Positions 50,099 through 59,915 of a stretch of DNA of 64,000 nt are shown one piece after another. Position 1 is the stretch's first letter. Every line of letters begins with the position of its first letter. Below the pieces are notes generated by a model that was given only the letters and a program-made list of their open reading frames with translations, ran no database searches and was not told the DNA's origin. Origin of the DNA: Desulfarculales bacterium UBA702. Lineage in GTDB: Bacteria > Desulfobacterota > Syntrophobacteria > Syntrophobacterales > Syntrophobacteraceae. The DNA is taken from NCBI GenBank assembly GCA_002298165.1, contig DBMI01000115.1:7823-71822 (forward strand), given 5' to 3'. The position numbers and the translations under genes are program-made.

Positions 50099-50749
50099 CT
50101 AGAAAGACTCCTTCAGCTCCACTATGTTTTTCCGAAAATCTCCCTTGAACACAGCCGATCCCGCAACAAATACATCCACTCCAGCTTCGACGAGTTCTGC
50201 AATTGTTTTCGTGTTGACTCCTCCGTCAACCTCGATCAGAGTCGTCAGACCGGCCGTATTAATCATCGAGCGGCACTGATGTATTTTAGGCAGCATGTTC
50301 CGAATAAAAGCCTGGCCGCCAAATCCCGGATTCACGGTCATTAGCAAAACCATATCAATATCGGGCAGTACTGGTTCTATCAGTGGTACAGGGGTCGCCG
50401 GATTGAGGGCAACCACCGCCTTTGCTCCCAGTTCCTTTATCTGCTGAATGGACCGGTGGAGATGCGTACAGGCCTCGACGTGAACGCCAAGCCAGTCAGC
50501 CCCGGCATCTATGAAATCCTTGAAGTATCGCTCCGGCTTTTCGATCATGAGGTGCACGTCTAAAGGCAGGCTTGTTGCTCTGCGAATCGCCCTGACCACT
50601 TCAGGCCCGATTGTTATATTCGGGACGAAATGGCCGTCCATTATGTCAACGTGGATCCAATCCGCTCCGGCAGCTTCGACTGCCGCAACATCCACGGCAA
50701 GTTTACCGAAATCAGCGGAAAGTATGGAGGCCGCAAGCTTTTTCATCAT
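50099..50749 (-). CDS. rpe: Ribulose-phosphate 3-epimerase
   Basis: A TIM-barrel metalloenzyme of about 216 residues interconverting ribulose-5-phosphate and xylulose-5-phosphate. It has the KLAASILSADFGKL start, HVDIMDGHFVPNITIGPEV, LDVHLMI and the late VNPGFGGQAFI and EVDGGVN motifs. The start at 50749 is preferred because GGGACAGGTG precedes it. It follows the glucose-6-phosphate isomerase gene, which fits a sugar-phosphate operon. Confidence 0.95.
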   Translation of the reverse strand: MMKKLAASILSADFGKLAVDVAAVEAAGADWIHVDIMDGHFVPNITIGPEVVRAIRRATSLPLDVHLMIEKPERYFKDFIDAGADWLGVHVEACTHLHRSIQQIKELGAKAVVALNPATPVPLIEPVLPDIDMVLLMTVNPGFGGQAFIRNMLPKIHQCRSMINTAGLTTLIEVDGGVNTKTIAELVEAGVDVFVAGSAVFKGDFRKNIVELKESF

Positions 50750-50815
50750 CACCTGTCCCATTGCTTAGACGATAAGATCGCATTTTTAAAGAAAGGTATT
50801 GGCCGACTCGCCCAC

Positions 50816-52522
50816 TTACCGCGGAAGGATCGCCTTCAGCTCCTCTTTGAGAGCTTTTACTCCTTCTTGAGCATTTCCTTCAAGGTGTATCCTCAAGACC
50901 CTTCGCCGGTGCTTCCTTAGCGCCTCGTAGTCCCCGAGCGCCTGAGCCCGCAGCAGCATTCCAAAGGTATAAGGCTGTTCAGGTATAGGAGCATCTTCGC
51001 CTGCATCCGTGGTCAAAATAATAAAAAGTCCAGAATTAGAGCCGCCCTTATAGAGTTGCCCGGTTGAATGCAGGTACCTCGGACCAAATCCTGTTCCGGA
51101 TGCCATTCGAAGCCTGTCCCGGATCAAAATTCTAACTTTTTCGAGTGCGTCGATCATGGGCTGGTCTTCGTTAAGATAGGCAAGCGAAACAATGTAATCT
51201 CCTTGTTGCGCCTGGTCGAAAAAGGAAGAAAGGGCCTGTCGAACGCTGGACTCGCCTCCGGCCCGGTAGAGCCGAAGCGGCCCCTCGGCCAGTTCCATCG
51301 TAGCCTCGGGCACCCTGCCCTCGCGCCTTACCTCTTCGAGTATTTTGCCGGTAAGTGTTTTTGTTTCTTGAACGTTTGGCTGATCGAAAGGATTTATCAG
51401 CAGTACGGCCCCGATTGTCGCCGTCGCTATTTCCCACAGAAAAAACTGCGCCCCGAGATCGAGCCTGTCACGCATTACTATGGTTAATACCGGCAGCCCC
51501 GCGGTTCGAAGCGCGTTAACCTTTGCTTCAAGAGCCGGGTCCGGCTCACTTCGAATCCTGAACTCGACGAAAAGCCGGTCGGCCGAGTAGACTTCCGGCG
51601 GCTCAACTTTCGGCTCTGTCATCGGTACAACGCCGGTTCCGTCCTTTCCGGTACTTTCCGCGACAAGCTGTTCGAGCCACATTCCCAATGACCCTATTGC
51701 ATCGGGCATCATAAAGGTCAGCTTATTCAGGCCCTTTAGGGTCAAAGCTCCAATGGCAGAACCGAGTGCAATCCCTGGGTTTTCGTCAACGGGCACACCG
51801 GGCCCGCAGGCCTCCATCATCAGGAAAACCCTCTCCAGCATCCTGGAGACATCAATCCCCAGCAGCGCGGCAGGGACAAGCCCAAAATAAGAAAGGGCGG
51901 AATAGCGACCCCCTATGTCCGGGTAGTTCAGGAATATCTTCCGATAGGAACGGTCGCCGGCCAGCTTTTCGAGCATCGAGCCCGGATCAGTGATAACAGC
52001 AAAATTCCGGCCCGCTTCCGTTGACTTGAGCCTTTCAACTTTATTGTAGAAATATTCCCCCAGGGACCGGCTCTCGATCGTAGTCCCTGATTTGCTCGCC
52101 TCTATGAAGAGGGTCTCCGCCAGTGGAAGTTTTCGCTCGACGGCGAGTATACCGGCCGGGTTTGTTGTGTCGACTACCGAGAAAGGAAGACCGCTTGCCT
52201 GAGCCCCTAAACTCTTTAGCAAAACGAGTGGCGCAAGGCTGCTCCCACCCATTCCGATGAGGAGTACGTGTCGGATTCCCGAATCCTTCAGCTCGGAAGC
52301 AAATGAAAAAAGCTTTTCAATATCCGGCAATATCTTTCTGGTGGAGTCCATCCAGCCGAGCGAATTGGTTATGATCTTCTGCTGGTCGGCCTCCATCTTC
52401 CAGAGGCTGGGGTCCTTCTCCCATAGCCGATAACCGAACTTAGCCTCATCCAGCCCGCTTGTCGCCTTCCGCACATCCTCCTCGAACCCTTTCAGGCTGG
52501 CAGTTAGTCCCCCCAGATCCAT
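50816..52522 (-). CDS. pgi: Glucose-6-phosphate isomerase
   Basis: A 568-residue enzyme interconverting glucose-6-phosphate and fructose-6-phosphate. The SIS-type phosphate sites are LIGMGGSSLAPLVL and ASKSGTTIES, and a later GGRYSALSYFG block is typical. It resembles the isomerase half of the bifunctional transaldolase/isomerase proteins but lacks a transaldolase domain. It lies between the glucokinase and rpe genes on the same strand. Confidence 0.9.
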   Translation of the reverse strand: MDLGGLTASLKGFEEDVRKATSGLDEAKFGYRLWEKDPSLWKMEADQQKIITNSLGWMDSTRKILPDIEKLFSFASELKDSGIRHVLLIGMGGSSLAPLVLLKSLGAQASGLPFSVVDTTNPAGILAVERKLPLAETLFIEASKSGTTIESRSLGEYFYNKVERLKSTEAGRNFAVITDPGSMLEKLAGDRSYRKIFLNYPDIGGRYSALSYFGLVPAALLGIDVSRMLERVFLMMEACGPGVPVDENPGIALGSAIGALTLKGLNKLTFMMPDAIGSLGMWLEQLVAESTGKDGTGVVPMTEPKVEPPEVYSADRLFVEFRIRSEPDPALEAKVNALRTAGLPVLTIVMRDRLDLGAQFFLWEIATATIGAVLLINPFDQPNVQETKTLTGKILEEVRREGRVPEATMELAEGPLRLYRAGGESSVRQALSSFFDQAQQGDYIVSLAYLNEDQPMIDALEKVRILIRDRLRMASGTGFGPRYLHSTGQLYKGGSNSGLFIILTTDAGEDAPIPEQPYTFGMLLRAQALGDYEALRKHRRRVLRIHLEGNAQEGVKALKEELKAILPR

Positions 52523-52629
52523 CCACTCCTCCTGATCCGCTCTTCAAAAAAGCAGTAGTATCAAATCAGCCGTTTAGGCCTACAATCATATACTCGCGCC
52601 TGATCCGGCGCAATCGGTTTTCCCGGCGG

Positions 52630-53592
52630 CTACGGTTTGAAATGCATTGCCAGCATTGCAGCACCGATCATTCCGGCGTCGTTACCAAGCTGTGAAGGCG
52701 ATATGGTGAGATTCTTTGCTGCTGCATGGAGGGCTTTATCCTTTACGGCCTGCTCAATTCGGGGCACCATCTCCGGCATCCCCTCGATTATTCCTCCGCC
52801 AAGCACTATGCGGCAGGGATTGAGTGCATTTACCAGGCTCGTGACTCCGGCGGCCAGAGCCTCTGCTGCATCATCAATGATTTCGCGCGCCAGAGGGTCT
52901 CCAGCATAATAGGTCTGAATGACGGCGCGGGCGCTGATATCGTCGATATTTCCGCCAGCCATTTTGAGGATTTTGGCACCGGCGTTGGGATGAGTTTTGA
53001 CCAATTCTTTCGCCCTCCTGGATATCGCCCAGCCTCCCGCAATGGCTTCCATGCAGCCACGTTTTCCACAACTGCAGATCGGACCGTGCAGATCGACTGT
53101 TATATGCCCGAATTCTCCAGCAGTATTGCTGCACCCTTCCAGCAGCGATCCTCCCGACACAATACCGCCGCCTATCCCGGTCCCGACAAAAATACAAAGC
53201 AGGTCGCGGGCACCCCGCCCGGTCCCAAAGAGCCACTCGCCCAGCAGTGCGGCACGGACATCATTGGTGACCGACACCGGCAGCCCCAGTTTTATCTGCA
53301 GCTCCGAACCAAGCGCCACGTCGTGCCAATTGAGATTGGGCGCAAAAATAACCCTGCCTGTTCCGGGTTCGACCTGGCCCGCAACCCCGATCCCGACTCC
53401 AGCGATTTTCCCTGCACTACCAATCAGTTGCGAAATACCTGTCCGCACGCGCTCTATAATCTCGGTCGGTCCACTGCCTGCCATGGTTTCCAGCCGCAGC
53501 ATCTCGAGCACATGCCCTTTTTCATCCACCCTGCCAAGGGCAATTTTCGTCCCGCCAAGATCGACGCCTATAGCGGTTTTAGCCGAATTCAT
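52630..53592 (-). CDS. glk: ROK-family glucokinase
   Basis: A sugar kinase of about 320 residues that phosphorylates glucose with ATP. It has the phosphate loop GVDLGGTKIALG, catalytic Asp in NDVRAAL, the glycine-rich FVGTGIGGGIV and the zinc-binding CSCGKRGCMEAIAGG. The ATG at 53592 gives the usual ROK start and has AAGGG seven bases upstream. An in-frame ATG at 53631 overlaps the nuoN stop (ATGA), so a longer, coupled version is possible. Some ROK proteins use other sugars such as N-acetylglucosamine. Confidence 0.87.
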   Translation of the reverse strand: MNSAKTAIGVDLGGTKIALGRVDEKGHVLEMLRLETMAGSGPTEIIERVRTGISQLIGSAGKIAGVGIGVAGQVEPGTGRVIFAPNLNWHDVALGSELQIKLGLPVSVTNDVRAALLGEWLFGTGRGARDLLCIFVGTGIGGGIVSGGSLLEGCSNTAGEFGHITVDLHGPICSCGKRGCMEAIAGGWAISRRAKELVKTHPNAGAKILKMAGGNIDDISARAVIQTYYAGDPLAREIIDDAAEALAAGVTSLVNALNPCRIVLGGGIIEGMPEMVPRIEQAVKDKALHAAAKNLTISPSQLGNDAGMIGAAMLAMHFKP

Positions 53593-53627
53593 TTCAAAAC
53601 CCTTGAAAGTACTTTTGATCTGCCCAG

Positions 53628-55055
53628 TCATATCCTGAAAGAGTACAGAACTCTTTCAATCAGCGACAGCAGCGGCGAGGGAAGGACACCAAGAAGTATT
53701 ACGGCCGTGAGGATACACCCGCTAAGCGCGACACCAAGTGGATCTACGCGGAACGCGAGGTCCACCGGGACCTTTTCGGGCCTCATGAACATCGTTACGA
53801 TTATATTCAGGTAAAAGTAAACTGAAATAATAGCGGTCACGATGCCGGTAATTGCCAGGTAAATAAATCCCGCTCCTACCACCGATTTAAAGATAATGAT
53901 TTTTCCTATAAATCCCGCTGTCGGCGGCAGCCCTGCAAGAGAGAGCAGGCAGACTGCAAGAAGCGCCGAGGCCCATGGATTGGAATAGCCAATTCCCTGG
54001 TAATCCTGCAGGGTATCGATATCCGACCCGCCCCGAGAAAGAAGCGCGACAGTCCCGAACGCCCCAAGGTCCATTAAAGCATAGGCGGCAAGATAGAACA
54101 TCACCGATGCTCCCCCGTCATGGCGAACCGTGAGCAGGGCCATCAGGACGTATCCCATCTGAGCAATCGAAGAATAGGCAAGAAGCCGTTTGATATGTGT
54201 TTGCGCAAGCGCGGTAATATTTCCCACAATCATTGTTATAGCAGCAAGCCCCCAAAAAACGGGCGTCATATAGGAGAAAAGCTCCGGGGACATTACGAGC
54301 GAGAACCGCAGCAGTGCGGCGAAAAGCGCAGCTTTCGAGCCAGTGGAAAGAAAGGCCGTGATAGGTGCAGGGGCCCCCTGATAAACATCCGGAGTCCAGA
54401 GGTGGAACGGAACTATCGAGACTTTGAATCCTATCCCGGTGGCAATGAGGCTAAGTCCAAACAGCGCGAGTGCCGAGACACCGGCCTGCACATTTGAAAG
54501 GCTGTCGGCAATATTCAGGGAACCCGTTGCAGTAAAGAGTAGTGCGACCCCAAATGTGAAAAATCCGCTCGCAACCGATCCCATGATGAAGTACTTGAGT
54601 GCCGCCTCGTTTGATGCAGGCTCATCATGGGAGGATCCGATGAGCACGTAGAGAGAAATAGAAAGCAGCTCGAGGCCAAGGAAGAAAACGATCCAGTTGG
54701 TTGCGCCTGCCGAAAGGCACATGCCAAGGGCCGCGAAAAGAATGAGTGCAAAGTATTCATCCCCGGCTATTCCCTTTTTTTCGGCGTATCTCAGAGACAA
54801 TAGAAGAGTAAAGCTCGATACGACGCAAACCAGAACGGCAAAAAATCTGGCGTACCCGCCGGCATCTATCATGCCGCCAAAGTTTATTCCCGGAGGGTGG
54901 AATACCGCCGCAATTCCAGCCAGTACAACACTAGCCAATGCGATTGCAAAGTACAGCCCGGAAGCATCGGGCCGCAATATCGCAGCGCAGAAGATGAAGA
55001 GACCTCCTCCTGCCAGGAAGATGTACGGAAGAAGGATCATCCAGTCAGCTGCCAT
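53628..55055 (-). CDS. nuoN: NADH-quinone oxidoreductase subunit N
   Basis: A 475-residue antiporter-like membrane subunit of complex I with about 14 helices. Family features are the FHLWTPDVYQGAPAPITAF segment, RLLAYSSIAQMGY and the lysine-bearing helices of the proton channel. It is the last nuo gene and may be cotranscribed with glk. Confidence 0.95.
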   Translation of the reverse strand: MAADWMILLPYIFLAGGGLFIFCAAILRPDASGLYFAIALASVVLAGIAAVFHPPGINFGGMIDAGGYARFFAVLVCVVSSFTLLLSLRYAEKKGIAGDEYFALILFAALGMCLSAGATNWIVFFLGLELLSISLYVLIGSSHDEPASNEAALKYFIMGSVASGFFTFGVALLFTATGSLNIADSLSNVQAGVSALALFGLSLIATGIGFKVSIVPFHLWTPDVYQGAPAPITAFLSTGSKAALFAALLRFSLVMSPELFSYMTPVFWGLAAITMIVGNITALAQTHIKRLLAYSSIAQMGYVLMALLTVRHDGGASVMFYLAAYALMDLGAFGTVALLSRGGSDIDTLQDYQGIGYSNPWASALLAVCLLSLAGLPPTAGFIGKIIIFKSVVGAGFIYLAITGIVTAIISVYFYLNIIVTMFMRPEKVPVDLAFRVDPLGVALSGCILTAVILLGVLPSPLLSLIERVLYSFRI

Positions 55056-55087
55056 TGGCTTCTATACCTTATTTTTGGAATCGCTTA

Positions 55088-56575
55088 TCAAGGCAGTGCC
55101 GCAATCCTGCCGATCCCGCCTCCAACTATCGAATTTATCGGCCCTTGCATAAGATCAAGCACCGGGCCGGGGTAAAATCCAATTACTAAAACCGCCAATG
55201 CCAGGGGAACGAGAATGGCCGCTTCGCGCCCCGTGATGTCCCACATGGCTGGGAATTCACTCCTCGGTTCACCATATAGAGTTTCCTGCACCAGCCTCAG
55301 AAGATATACCAATGTAACCACCATCCCGCCGAAGGCGATCATGGCAGCACCTGGATGAGTTGCGAAAGCCCCCACCAGGATAAGTATTTCGCCGATGAAA
55401 TTATTCAGACCAGGAAGTCCGATTGAGGACATTGCGAAAAGCAGGAAAAAGGCGCTGAAGATGGGCATCTGCCCCCAGATGCCGCCCATTTCGGCGAGAT
55501 CGCGGGTGCGTGTGCGCTCGTCGAGCATTCCGACCAGTATAAACATGGCAGAGGTGGTTATTCCGTGATTTATCATCTGGAGCACCGCGCCCGAAACGGT
55601 AATGCTGTTCCAGACAGCCAACCCGATCAGGATCAACCCCATATGAGCGATGCTCGAATAGGCAACAAGCCTTTTCATGTCCCGCTGCGCAAAGGCTATC
55701 CATGAGGCGTAAAAAAGCCCAATGAGGCCAGCTGTTATGAGCACCGGAACGGATGCGCGCGCGGCGTTCGGAAAAAGTGGAAATGCAAAACGGAGCAGCG
55801 CGTAGGCGCCTGTCTTGAGCAATAGTCCGGCCAGGATTACGCTTCCGGCGGTCGGAGCTTCGGTGTGTGCGTCGGGAAGCCATGTGTGTACGGGGAAAAC
55901 AGGTATCTTTATGGCAAATGCGAGCAGGAAGGCTGAGAAGATCAGAAGTTCAGCAGTTTTTGAGAGCGGAAAACCTGTCAGCATGAATAGTGAGAAGGTG
56001 TAATGACCCGTGGCATGCCCGCGCAGAATATATAGAGCAACGAGCGCAACCAGCATCAAAAGGCTCCCCGCAATTGAAAACATCACGAATTTTACTGTGG
56101 CGAATATCCTTCCAGCATGCCCCCAGATCCCTATTATGAAGAACATCGGGATAAGCTGAAGCTCCCAGAAAAGATAGAACAGAAACAGGTCTGTTGCGAG
56201 AAATACGCCCATTACGCCTGCCTGCATCGCGAGAAGAAAAAAGTGGAAAAGACCGACCTTTTCTTCTATCTGTTTCCAGGATACCAGGACAGAGAGGGCC
56301 CCGAGCAGCGCCGTCAAGAAAATCAGCAAATAACTAATGCCGTCAAGTCCCAGACTGTATCTTACACCCAGGCTTTCCATCCAGGCGTGGTCTTCGAGAA
56401 GCAGCCAGCTCCCGGCGGAACCGGTCCTTAGGCCTCCAAACGAAAGCGAGGCGACGAGCAGCAAATCGGCAATGCTGACACTAAAGCTCATCCAGCGGCA
56501 AATTTTAGGTTTGTGCCAGAGCGCCAGAGCAGCGAGCGCACCCGCGAGGGGTAGAAAAATAATGACCGTCAGCAT
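55088..56575 (-). CDS. nuoM: NADH-quinone oxidoreductase subunit M
   Basis: A 495-residue antiporter-like subunit. Typical segments are FPVHTWLPDAHTEAPTAGSV, RLVAYSSIAHMGL and FWELQLIPMFFIIGIWG, which carry the channel Glu, Lys and His positions. It lies between nuoL and nuoN with short gaps. Confidence 0.96.
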   Translation of the reverse strand: MLTVIIFLPLAGALAALALWHKPKICRWMSFSVSIADLLLVASLSFGGLRTGSAGSWLLLEDHAWMESLGVRYSLGLDGISYLLIFLTALLGALSVLVSWKQIEEKVGLFHFFLLAMQAGVMGVFLATDLFLFYLFWELQLIPMFFIIGIWGHAGRIFATVKFVMFSIAGSLLMLVALVALYILRGHATGHYTFSLFMLTGFPLSKTAELLIFSAFLLAFAIKIPVFPVHTWLPDAHTEAPTAGSVILAGLLLKTGAYALLRFAFPLFPNAARASVPVLITAGLIGLFYASWIAFAQRDMKRLVAYSSIAHMGLILIGLAVWNSITVSGAVLQMINHGITTSAMFILVGMLDERTRTRDLAEMGGIWGQMPIFSAFFLLFAMSSIGLPGLNNFIGEILILVGAFATHPGAAMIAFGGMVVTLVYLLRLVQETLYGEPRSEFPAMWDITGREAAILVPLALAVLVIGFYPGPVLDLMQGPINSIVGGGIGRIAALP

Positions 56576-56597
56576 GTTGAGCCTTCCACCCGTGCTC

Positions 56598-58496
56598 CTA
56601 AAAAGCCAGATAAAAACTTAGCGCAAATCCGCAAGCCAGCACGGCAAAACCCAGGAAAAGCATTCCGAGGTAGGTTGAAATTCGACCCGTAGTCCAGAAC
56701 CTGAGAACGGAAGCTATCTCCGGCAATGTTCTGCCGCAGGCCACGATGCCGCCGTCCAGCATCTTCTCATCCGCATATACCCAGAGCAGTTCGGCAAGCC
56801 TCCTGTAGGGGCGCGCGATGACAGTAGTGTAGATCCAGTTTAGGTAAAACCCCTCCAGGGCCGCGCCGCTTGCGGCTTGAAACAATTCCACCAGTTGCCT
56901 GAAGGCAAAAGATTCTCTGGGTCCGTAGAGCATGTATGCTACAACCACTCCTGCTGAAGCCAGCGCGGCATCAAACAGCGCTGTTTGCGTCTCGAGTCCC
57001 GGGTCCGCCCCGATGTGTTCGACCGCGCCCTGAATGTTAGCAAGGTATCCCGCCAGCCACTCGTTTCCTCCCCATTCGGGCGAAAGATTGAGGTACCCTG
57101 CGGCAATTCCAAGTATAGCCAGAGGCCAGAGCGTATCCGTCATTATCCGGGGGATGGGCCTGACTTCTTCAACCGCCAGGCCGACAGGTTTCGCAAAAAC
57201 GGCAAAAAAGAGCCTGAATGTGTAGAGGGAAGTGAGAAACGAGGCAGCTAACGCCCCTATCCACACAATACTGAAGAGGTCTTCGGGGTTATTCATGATG
57301 GAGAGCAGAAGGCGATCCTTGATAAAAAAGCCGCCCGTGGGCGGAATTGCCCCTAAGGACAATGCACCGGCAAGGAATAGCCAAAATACCTTCGGCATGT
57401 AGGCTTTGAGTCCGCCCATCATGAAGATGTCGCCCTTGTCGTGCAGCGCATGAAGAATGCACCCGGCACACAGGAAAAGCAGCGACTTATAGAAGGCGTG
57501 AGAAAGGAGGAAAGCCATTGAGCCGATTAAATCCCCCGCCCCAATGGCAATGAACATGTATCCGAGCTGACTTATCGTGGAGTAGGCGAGGACTTTTTTG
57601 ATATCGCGCTGTCCGAGGGCCGAAAGTGCCGCATATAGTGCCGTCACGGTGCCTACGCCCGCAACGGCAGCCATTGCAGTGGGTGAGAGCGAAACTACCG
57701 GATAGAGCCGGATCAGCAGGTAAACACCTGCCGTCACCATCGTTGCGGCATGTATCAGCGCGGAAACCGGCGTTGGACCCGCCATGGCATCAGGGAGCCA
57801 GACGGTTAACGGGAGTTGCGCCGATTTGCCCATTGCAGACCAGAGCAGAAGAAGACCCAAAACCGTTGCGGCCCCTGCTTGCAGTTCTCCGGTATGAGCG
57901 TTGATAAAAGAAATCGTCGTATTATTAAACCGGACGAAGAAAAGGCCTATTGCAATGCCGAAAGCGACGTCGCCTATCCGGGTTAAAAGAAATGCCTTGC
58001 GTCCAGCATTTGCCCTGAATTCTTCAGGGTACCAGAATCCGATCAGGGCATATGAACAAAAGCCGACGCCCTCCCAACCCACAAACATGAAAATCAGATT
58101 GTCGGCGAGCGTAATTACCAGCATCGAGAAAACAAAGAGGTTGAGGTAGCAGAAGTACCGTGTGTAATCGCGGTCCTCGTGCATGTAGCCGACCGAGTAT
58201 ATGTGGATAATGGTGGAAACGAATGTCACCATCAGGGCCATGAGGGCTGATAGCGGATTAAAGAAGGCGTCCGCTGCAACCCGGAAATTATGTACCGCGA
58301 TCCATTCGAAAAAGGTAAGGCTTATTGAGGTGTTCCATCCGAGTATAAATGCCGTCGAAGCGAAAACGAAAGCTCCCCCTACTGCCAGGCAAGCCGCCAT
58401 CTCCGAGACTCGCCTGGCGACACTTCGCCCCTTCAGAGCCTGAAAAAGAGCGCCTGCCAGCGGGAACAACAGCATGAGTGCGAGGATTACCCTCAA
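56598..58496 (-). CDS. nuoL: NADH-quinone oxidoreductase subunit L
   Basis: A 632-residue antiporter-like subunit with a C-terminal lateral helix region. It has the GWEGVGFCSYALIGFW and PVSALIHAATMVTAGVYL blocks, plus KVLAYSTISQLGYM. The length matches NuoL rather than NuoM. It starts five bases after the nuoK stop. Confidence 0.96.
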   Translation of the reverse strand: MRVILALMLLFPLAGALFQALKGRSVARRVSEMAACLAVGGAFVFASTAFILGWNTSISLTFFEWIAVHNFRVAADAFFNPLSALMALMVTFVSTIIHIYSVGYMHEDRDYTRYFCYLNLFVFSMLVITLADNLIFMFVGWEGVGFCSYALIGFWYPEEFRANAGRKAFLLTRIGDVAFGIAIGLFFVRFNNTTISFINAHTGELQAGAATVLGLLLLWSAMGKSAQLPLTVWLPDAMAGPTPVSALIHAATMVTAGVYLLIRLYPVVSLSPTAMAAVAGVGTVTALYAALSALGQRDIKKVLAYSTISQLGYMFIAIGAGDLIGSMAFLLSHAFYKSLLFLCAGCILHALHDKGDIFMMGGLKAYMPKVFWLFLAGALSLGAIPPTGGFFIKDRLLLSIMNNPEDLFSIVWIGALAASFLTSLYTFRLFFAVFAKPVGLAVEEVRPIPRIMTDTLWPLAILGIAAGYLNLSPEWGGNEWLAGYLANIQGAVEHIGADPGLETQTALFDAALASAGVVVAYMLYGPRESFAFRQLVELFQAASGAALEGFYLNWIYTTVIARPYRRLAELLWVYADEKMLDGGIVACGRTLPEIASVLRFWTTGRISTYLGMLFLGFAVLACGFALSFYLAF

Positions 58497-58500
58497 TTAT

Positions 58501-58806
58501 TTACCCTCTCAACCGGCTGTAGTCATCAGAGTTTACCGATCCGGTCCTTTTGTGCGAGTAGATTATGAGCGCTAAACCAACCGAGACCTCGGCGGCTGCC
58601 AGTGCCATTATGAAAATAACGAAAACCTGACCGTCCAATATGCCCCAGCGGAGCGAACCAGCTATCAGCGCTATTCCGGAAGCGTTAAGCATGATTTCGA
58701 CCCCGACGAGTATCATAATGAGATTTCGCCGTGAGGCCGAACATACCGCGCCTAGAATGAAGACAAAAATCGAGAGCAATATTAGTTCGTTGTAAGACGC
58801 AATCAT
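58501..58806 (-). CDS. nuoK: NADH-quinone oxidoreductase subunit K
   Basis: A 101-residue membrane subunit with three helices. It shows the family glutamates in VGVEIMLNASGIALIA and the AAAEVSVGLALI segment, which face the proton pathway. Its ATG overlaps the nuoJ stop by four bases. Confidence 0.96.
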   Translation of the reverse strand: MIASYNELILLSIFVFILGAVCSASRRNLIMILVGVEIMLNASGIALIAGSLRWGILDGQVFVIFIMALAAAEVSVGLALIIYSHKRTGSVNSDDYSRLRG

Positions 58807-59324
58807 TGCTCAACCTCAGTCTCAACCTGGCCGCCGGATTTGTATCTGCCCAGGTATAGTGCTCCAGCCAGAGCAACAAAGAGCAATAGGGATACTATCT
58901 CGACCGGGAGCCAGTACTTCGAGAAAATATACTCCCCGAAAACGAGGGGCCTAACCATAGCCGGCGCAACCATCGTTTGAGTTCCCGGGGCCTCGAAGAT
59001 CAGGAAGAAGGCAGCCAGAATCGAAACTACACCGAGAATTCCAGGGAAAATCCACTGCCTGCGACCATGCCCCGCCTGTGTCTCGCCCGCGATAAGAGTC
59101 ATGATGATAAACAAAAACAGGACCATTATTGCCCCGGCATAGATGATTACCTCTAGTGCCGCAAGAAGAGGCGCGCCGAGAAGATAGAATAGAATGGCGG
59201 TGGCGAAGAAGGATTGGATCAGATACAGGACCGCATGGACGAGATTCTTGCGGGTAATGGCCATTGCGGTTGCTGTCAGGATTACGACCGAGAGAACATA
59301 GAATATGATTCGCAGGGAGATCAT
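58803..59324 (-). CDS. nuoJ: NADH-quinone oxidoreductase subunit J
   Basis: A 173-residue membrane subunit with about five helices. The conserved IYAGAIMVLFLFIIM block with its pi-bulge region is present. The gene lies between nuoI and nuoK. Confidence 0.95.
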   Translation of the reverse strand: MISLRIIFYVLSVVILTATAMAITRKNLVHAVLYLIQSFFATAILFYLLGAPLLAALEVIIYAGAIMVLFLFIIMTLIAGETQAGHGRRQWIFPGILGVVSILAAFFLIFEAPGTQTMVAPAMVRPLVFGEYIFSKYWLPVEIVSLLLFVALAGALYLGRYKSGGQVETEVEQ

Positions 59325-59359
59325 TATAAGTTTCCCAAAAGAAGGGATATCGATATAAC

Positions 59360-59914
59360 CTAGGGCAAGTTGCTCTTTACATCCACAGGCGGTTTTTCGT
59401 TGATGTGTTCACCCTTGTCGCCTTCGACCGAAACCCCGGCGTGCCGGTAATAGTCATATTCGGCGTTCTTGCCCTGATGGTCTACGAGAAGATCTTCTTT
59501 TTCGTAGATGAAATCCAATACCCCGTACTTCGAAAATTCGAAATCCGGTGTAAGCTGAATGGCAAGGGTCGGGCAGGCTTCCTCGCACAAACCGCAATAG
59601 ATACAGCGGGCAAAATTTATCCGGAACCACAGCGGATATCGCCTGCCGTCCTTACGCTCAGCGCCCTCGATCGAGATGCAGTCAGTCGGGCATACCGCCG
59701 AGCATAGGTAACAGGCAACGCATCGCTCCTCGCCGTGCGGATCACGGGTGAGTATGATCCGCCCTCGGGTCCTTTCTGCAAATAGTCTCTTATACTCCGG
59801 GTACTGCTCGGTAATGGGCTTCCTGAAAAGATGCTTAAGAGTCACCGCATAAGAATCCGCAAGCCCCAAAACATCATCCAGCAGGTCGCGAAGAACCGAT
59901 TTGATTTGTGCCAT
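59360..59914 (-). CDS. nuoI: NADH-quinone oxidoreductase subunit I
   Basis: A 184-residue iron-sulfur subunit carrying clusters N6a and N6b. The two [4Fe-4S] motifs are CVACYLCSAVCPTDC and CIYCGLCEEACP. It transfers electrons from the peripheral arm towards the quinone site. It starts one base after the nuoH stop. Confidence 0.96.
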   Translation of the reverse strand: MAQIKSVLRDLLDDVLGLADSYAVTLKHLFRKPITEQYPEYKRLFAERTRGRIILTRDPHGEERCVACYLCSAVCPTDCISIEGAERKDGRRYPLWFRINFARCIYCGLCEEACPTLAIQLTPDFEFSKYGVLDFIYEKEDLLVDHQGKNAEYDYYRHAGVSVEGDKGEHINEKPPVDVKSNLP

Positions 59915-59915
59915 A

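Noticed and set aside
52726..53814. 362-codon plus-strand ORF opposite glk
   Set aside because: It lies antisense to a clear ROK kinase and to the nuoN end; the sequence has no family features.
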